Below, in pieces: positions 61,673-64,000 of a DNA stretch of 64,000 nt (positions are counted from its first letter, which is position 1; each line of letters begins with the position of its first letter). This DNA is from Brevibacillus reuszeri (GTDB taxonomy: Bacteria; Bacillota; Bacilli; Brevibacillales; Brevibacillaceae): contig NZ_BEXF01000015.1 of assembly GCF_002897295.1 (NCBI RefSeq), forward strand, positions 62,001 through 126,000, given 5' to 3'. Below the pieces are notes generated by a model. It had not been told where the DNA came from. It searched no databases and worked only from the letters and a program-made list of their open reading frames with translations. The translations under genes and the position numbers were made by a program.

Positions 61673-62047
61673 TCAATGAACCAGAATTGCTCGTAATGCA
61701 GCCCAAGTAACTTCAGGGAATACAATGATGAGTATCGCGTCTAAAATCGTAAACGAAAAAACAAACCAGAATATCTTGCTTTCAAAAAAGTTACCCTTTC
61801 GGATTAGAAATCCGAAAAGAAGGAAAATCACACCAGCAATCGCAGCCAAGCTGGCCATGTGCCTGATAACCAGAGTTGCATTTTCGGATTGAGTTAATAG
61901 ATCTAACAGTTCATGTGTACCTGGATTCGTCTTAATTCCCCATCTGACCATTTTTATGGCCAAAACCACGATCGCTACTTTCGCTAACCTTTTGAGGATC
62001 GTCTTGAAATAGACCTTATTCTCATTTTTTGATTCTGTTATCAGCAT
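61673..62047 (-). CDS. Small membrane protein, 124 aa, three TM segments
   Basis: Hydrophobic segments at about residues 20-36, 63-82 and 92-112, with basic ends. GGAAGG precedes the ATG. Located between the stalk-domain protein and iteron cluster 2. Role unknown. Confidence 0.65.
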   Translation of the reverse strand: MLITESKNENKVYFKTILKRLAKVAIVVLAIKMVRWGIKTNPGTHELLDLLTQSENATLVIRHMASLAAIAGVIFLLFGFLIRKGNFFESKIFWFVFSFTILDAILIIVFPEVTWAALRAILVH

Positions 62048-62156
62048 GAATCACCAACCTTCCTGCTACATGGAAAATTTATTCCACTGCTTCGCATACT
62101 TAAATTTCAGTAGTATGGAACGTAAAACGTGAATATTGCACCTTACTACGGCTGTC

Positions 62157-62364
62157 TGTTTACATTAGAGTTGGTAAATACAAAATTCTATTTCATCAAT
62201 ATTTTTAGCTCTTCAACGGTCGATTCCGTTTACATTAAAGTTAGTAAATACGTCCGCCAATATTGGGAAATATGTGTACAAAAAGCTTCAAGGTTAGCGG
62301 ATTTACCAACTTTAATGTGACTGATTTAACAACTCTAATGTCAATTTACTAACTCTAATGTCAT
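62157..62364. repeat. Iteron-like repeat cluster 2
   Basis: Five copies near TTTACATTARAGTTRGTAAAT: two in one orientation at 62159-62181 and 62229-62251, three inverted at 62299-62320, 62324-62343 and 62344-62363. The last three are packed at 20-22 bp steps. They lie at the 3' side of the primase-like gene (62375) and have no open frame. This fits a replication origin or partition site. Confidence 0.75.
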
Positions 62365-62374
62365 CGAACTACGG

Positions 62375-63784
62375 CTAACTAAAGTCAATAATGGGGAAGT
62401 ACTGAGGCCTAAGCCCAGCGAGGTAGAGATCGTCTATTCCCTTTGCCGAGCTTGCAATATCCCAAAGAGCTAAATCGATACTAACTCCTTCAGCTGAGAA
62501 AGCTCGAATGAACGATCGGATGACTTCCCCCGCTTCCACGCGTTCATCTTCCTTGTCTTTATTTACCACTGTTCGAATAGCATCACCATCGATCGCTAAG
62601 ATTACTTTCTTTGGTTGTAATTTCATCGCACCTTCAAATGCTAGAGTCCATTGACTTAAACCGGGAAAACAAACGGCTGGCCTCCCCGTAAATTCACTCA
62701 TGATATCTCCTTTTAAAGGTCCTTCGGTGATATCCACCACACTGCAATCGATGGTTGAGCCATCTGGCATTGCTTCTGGCGGGTAAGCAACGTGGTACGT
62801 TGGAACAATTTTCGATCCCTTTCTCTTCTCATTGGAAGATAGCCATATATACTTGTTCCTCTTTTTGATCCGTACTTTCCCTACCGTTTCCCCTGCTATT
62901 TGAATTGGAATCTGATCATTCCCGGTTACTTTCCCCGAGTAAATCAAACGCTTTTTGTAGTGAACGGTCAGAACGTATCCATCTGAGATTTCCGCTTTAA
63001 GAGGATGCTCTCCAATCACTTCTATGACAGGATGTAACATCGGGCTCTCTACTCGTAACTGAAAACCTTGTACAACCCCATATTCATTCCTCACAGGAAT
63101 CAGGATTCCATTTGTCCCTGACATGTTCCAATACACACCGCTACTATCTTTTTTTACAGATTCATAAAAACCAGGAACACCCTCTAACGTAGTAAATTCA
63201 TCACTGATGTCTCTAGCAATGAGGTATGGTTTATCCGGATACGAGCGGTATTGCCGTAACCGAATGACATCTGTTGTCATTTTTCTCTCATGGAGCAGAT
63301 GATCCAGGTGCTCCTTCTTAAGAGACAACTTGTCAATTAAGGAACGATAGACCGCTGCAACGAGTTGTGGCTCAGCTAAGGGGGAATCTTCCCGTTGCGA
63401 TTGAACAAACAGTGGCCTTGCTGGGCGATCTGATTTTCTATCCGAGCCATCAACGTAAGTAACGGTATACCCCATGTAATAGCAAACCTCTTCTACCGCT
63501 TTTGGAAAAAGTGATTCATCAAATTTTCCCCACTGATAGTACATCATGAATGAAATAGCCCCTGTACCCCCAGTGTCCGTGCATTGCCCAAAGCAATGAA
63601 AGCGATTTTTCCCAGGTTCTATACTTAAAGAAGGCGTCTTTTCACTATGAACAAAGCAGTTGGTGAAGTAAGATCGTCCTGTTTTAGACAGAGGGAGGCC
63701 AAGCGCCTTGGCGAGGTCAAATACATTAACGCTTTTTGCAAAGTTTACCGTCTCTTCTGATAGAATTTTCTGTTCCGAATCCAT
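62375..63784 (-). CDS. Primase-like protein with CHC2 zinc finger and TOPRIM, second copy, 469 aa
   Basis: NCFVHSEKTPSLSI...RFHCFGQC is the CHC2-type domain, with an altered spacing and an extra cysteine-containing loop before TGGTGAISFM. VDITEGPLKGDIMSEF and VILAIDGDAI are the TOPRIM motifs. It shares order and many short motifs with the protein at 58174 (GxP...GFYE; PVRNEY; KGIDDL.LAG) but is clearly diverged. GGAGGTGACTC precedes the ATG. Confidence 0.85.
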   Translation of the reverse strand: MDSEQKILSEETVNFAKSVNVFDLAKALGLPLSKTGRSYFTNCFVHSEKTPSLSIEPGKNRFHCFGQCTDTGGTGAISFMMYYQWGKFDESLFPKAVEEVCYYMGYTVTYVDGSDRKSDRPARPLFVQSQREDSPLAEPQLVAAVYRSLIDKLSLKKEHLDHLLHERKMTTDVIRLRQYRSYPDKPYLIARDISDEFTTLEGVPGFYESVKKDSSGVYWNMSGTNGILIPVRNEYGVVQGFQLRVESPMLHPVIEVIGEHPLKAEISDGYVLTVHYKKRLIYSGKVTGNDQIPIQIAGETVGKVRIKKRNKYIWLSSNEKRKGSKIVPTYHVAYPPEAMPDGSTIDCSVVDITEGPLKGDIMSEFTGRPAVCFPGLSQWTLAFEGAMKLQPKKVILAIDGDAIRTVVNKDKEDERVEAGEVIRSFIRAFSAEGVSIDLALWDIASSAKGIDDLYLAGLRPQYFPIIDFS

Positions 63785-63842
63785 TGCCTTGAGTCACCTC
63801 CTTAGCAGGTTACAACTTACGGATTGGCCCCATGAACCAAGC

Positions 63843-64000
63843 TCAACGAATGATTTGAAGCTCTAGGAGTTTCTCCGTTATTTCAAAGCGATCTAGCAAA
63901 AGGGCAGCTTCGCCAGTCGTATTGGGAATGGGCATTTTTAACCTACGCAGCTGCTCAATTTGTTCACTGGTAACTTGCTCTTGCTTCTCGACCGCTTCTT
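63843..64000 (-). CDS. C-terminal end of a protein with a T-x2-Q-x-x-L type tail (partial)
   Basis: The last 51 codons (VTSEQIEQLRRLKMPIPNTTGEA) run from the right edge to a TGA at 63843. They match the small helical module (TxxQxxxLxxLxxxxP) found at the C-terminus of several plasmid and phage proteins. The remainder is outside the window. Confidence 0.55.
   Translation of the reverse strand, partial: EAVEKQEQVTSEQIEQLRRLKMPIPNTTGEAALLLDRFEITEKLLELQIIR

Noticed and set aside
1..64000. CRISPR arrays and tRNA or rRNA genes
   Set aside because: The regular repeats found are coding repeats, tandem 22-bp repeats or iterons without spacer pattern. I saw no tRNA cloverleaf or rRNA sequence.

Overview
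The window looks like part of a large plasmid or plasmid-like mobile element from a spore-former of the order Bacillales, most likely in the Brevibacillus/Paenibacillus group. That assignment is an inference. It rests on a low-GC Gram-positive style with strong AGGAGG ribosome binding sites and many TTG/GTG starts, a serine T-box, secreted proteins with S-layer homology and cadherin-like domains, and a mobile-element gene set (zinc-finger primases, DUF3560, DUF6094, LPD11-like, DUF5131 and several C5-methyltransferases). There are two non-coding repeat clusters that look like iterons (27.68-28.40 kb and 62.16-62.36 kb). About 85% of the genes lie on the minus strand in short, tightly spaced operons.

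Layout: 0-5 kb holds small hypothetical genes and a RadC-type JAB protein. 5-9 kb holds a lipoprotein, a secreted protein, a matrixin metalloprotease, and a divergent seryl-tRNA synthetase behind a T-box leader. 9-14 kb holds small orphan proteins, several with zinc knuckles. 14.9-20.3 kb holds an SNF2-type helicase whose Walker A codon is split by a 703-nt group II intron without an ORF, followed by a DUF6094-like methyltransferase. 20-22.6 kb holds small genes. 22.9-27.4 kb holds a giant S-layer exoprotein gene broken by one in-frame stop. 27.7-28.4 kb is a repeat-rich non-coding block. 28.4-33.7 kb holds a PP-loop sulfotransferase-like protein, a C5-methyltransferase, a DUF3560 protein and a second C5-methyltransferase. 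34-40 kb holds a HEPN/AbiU2-like protein, an HU protein, membrane proteins and a winged-helix regulator. 40.5-43.8 kb holds a cadherin-like exoprotein. 44-48 kb holds a DUF5131/GIY-YIG/ASCH operon and a relic of a second group II intron. 49-55.6 kb holds an SNF2 helicase plus nuclease pair and many small proteins. 55.8-59.6 kb holds an operon of primase-like protein, small proteins, HTH protein and a third C5-methyltransferase. 60-64 kb holds secreted and membrane proteins, iterons and a second primase-like protein.

The most striking signal is a repeated cis-regulatory architecture on the minus strand. At least ten genes or operons are preceded by a roughly 100-150 nt leader with the same layout: a -10-like element, a U-rich stretch, a small hairpin (often ATCCGAAA/TTTCGGAT), a short linker, and a terminator-like hairpin ending in a T-run just upstream of the ribosome binding site. 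Four copies share the loop text GGTTGATGAGATG; in others the stems differ in sequence but keep pairing. Several more genes have looser versions. This suggests that much of the element is controlled by attenuation or antitermination through a shared factor, possibly a new structured RNA family. The other main results are the ORF-less intron in the helicase, the second intron relic, the nonsense mutation in the S-layer gene, an ATT start codon in an ASCH-domain gene, and the two iteron clusters.
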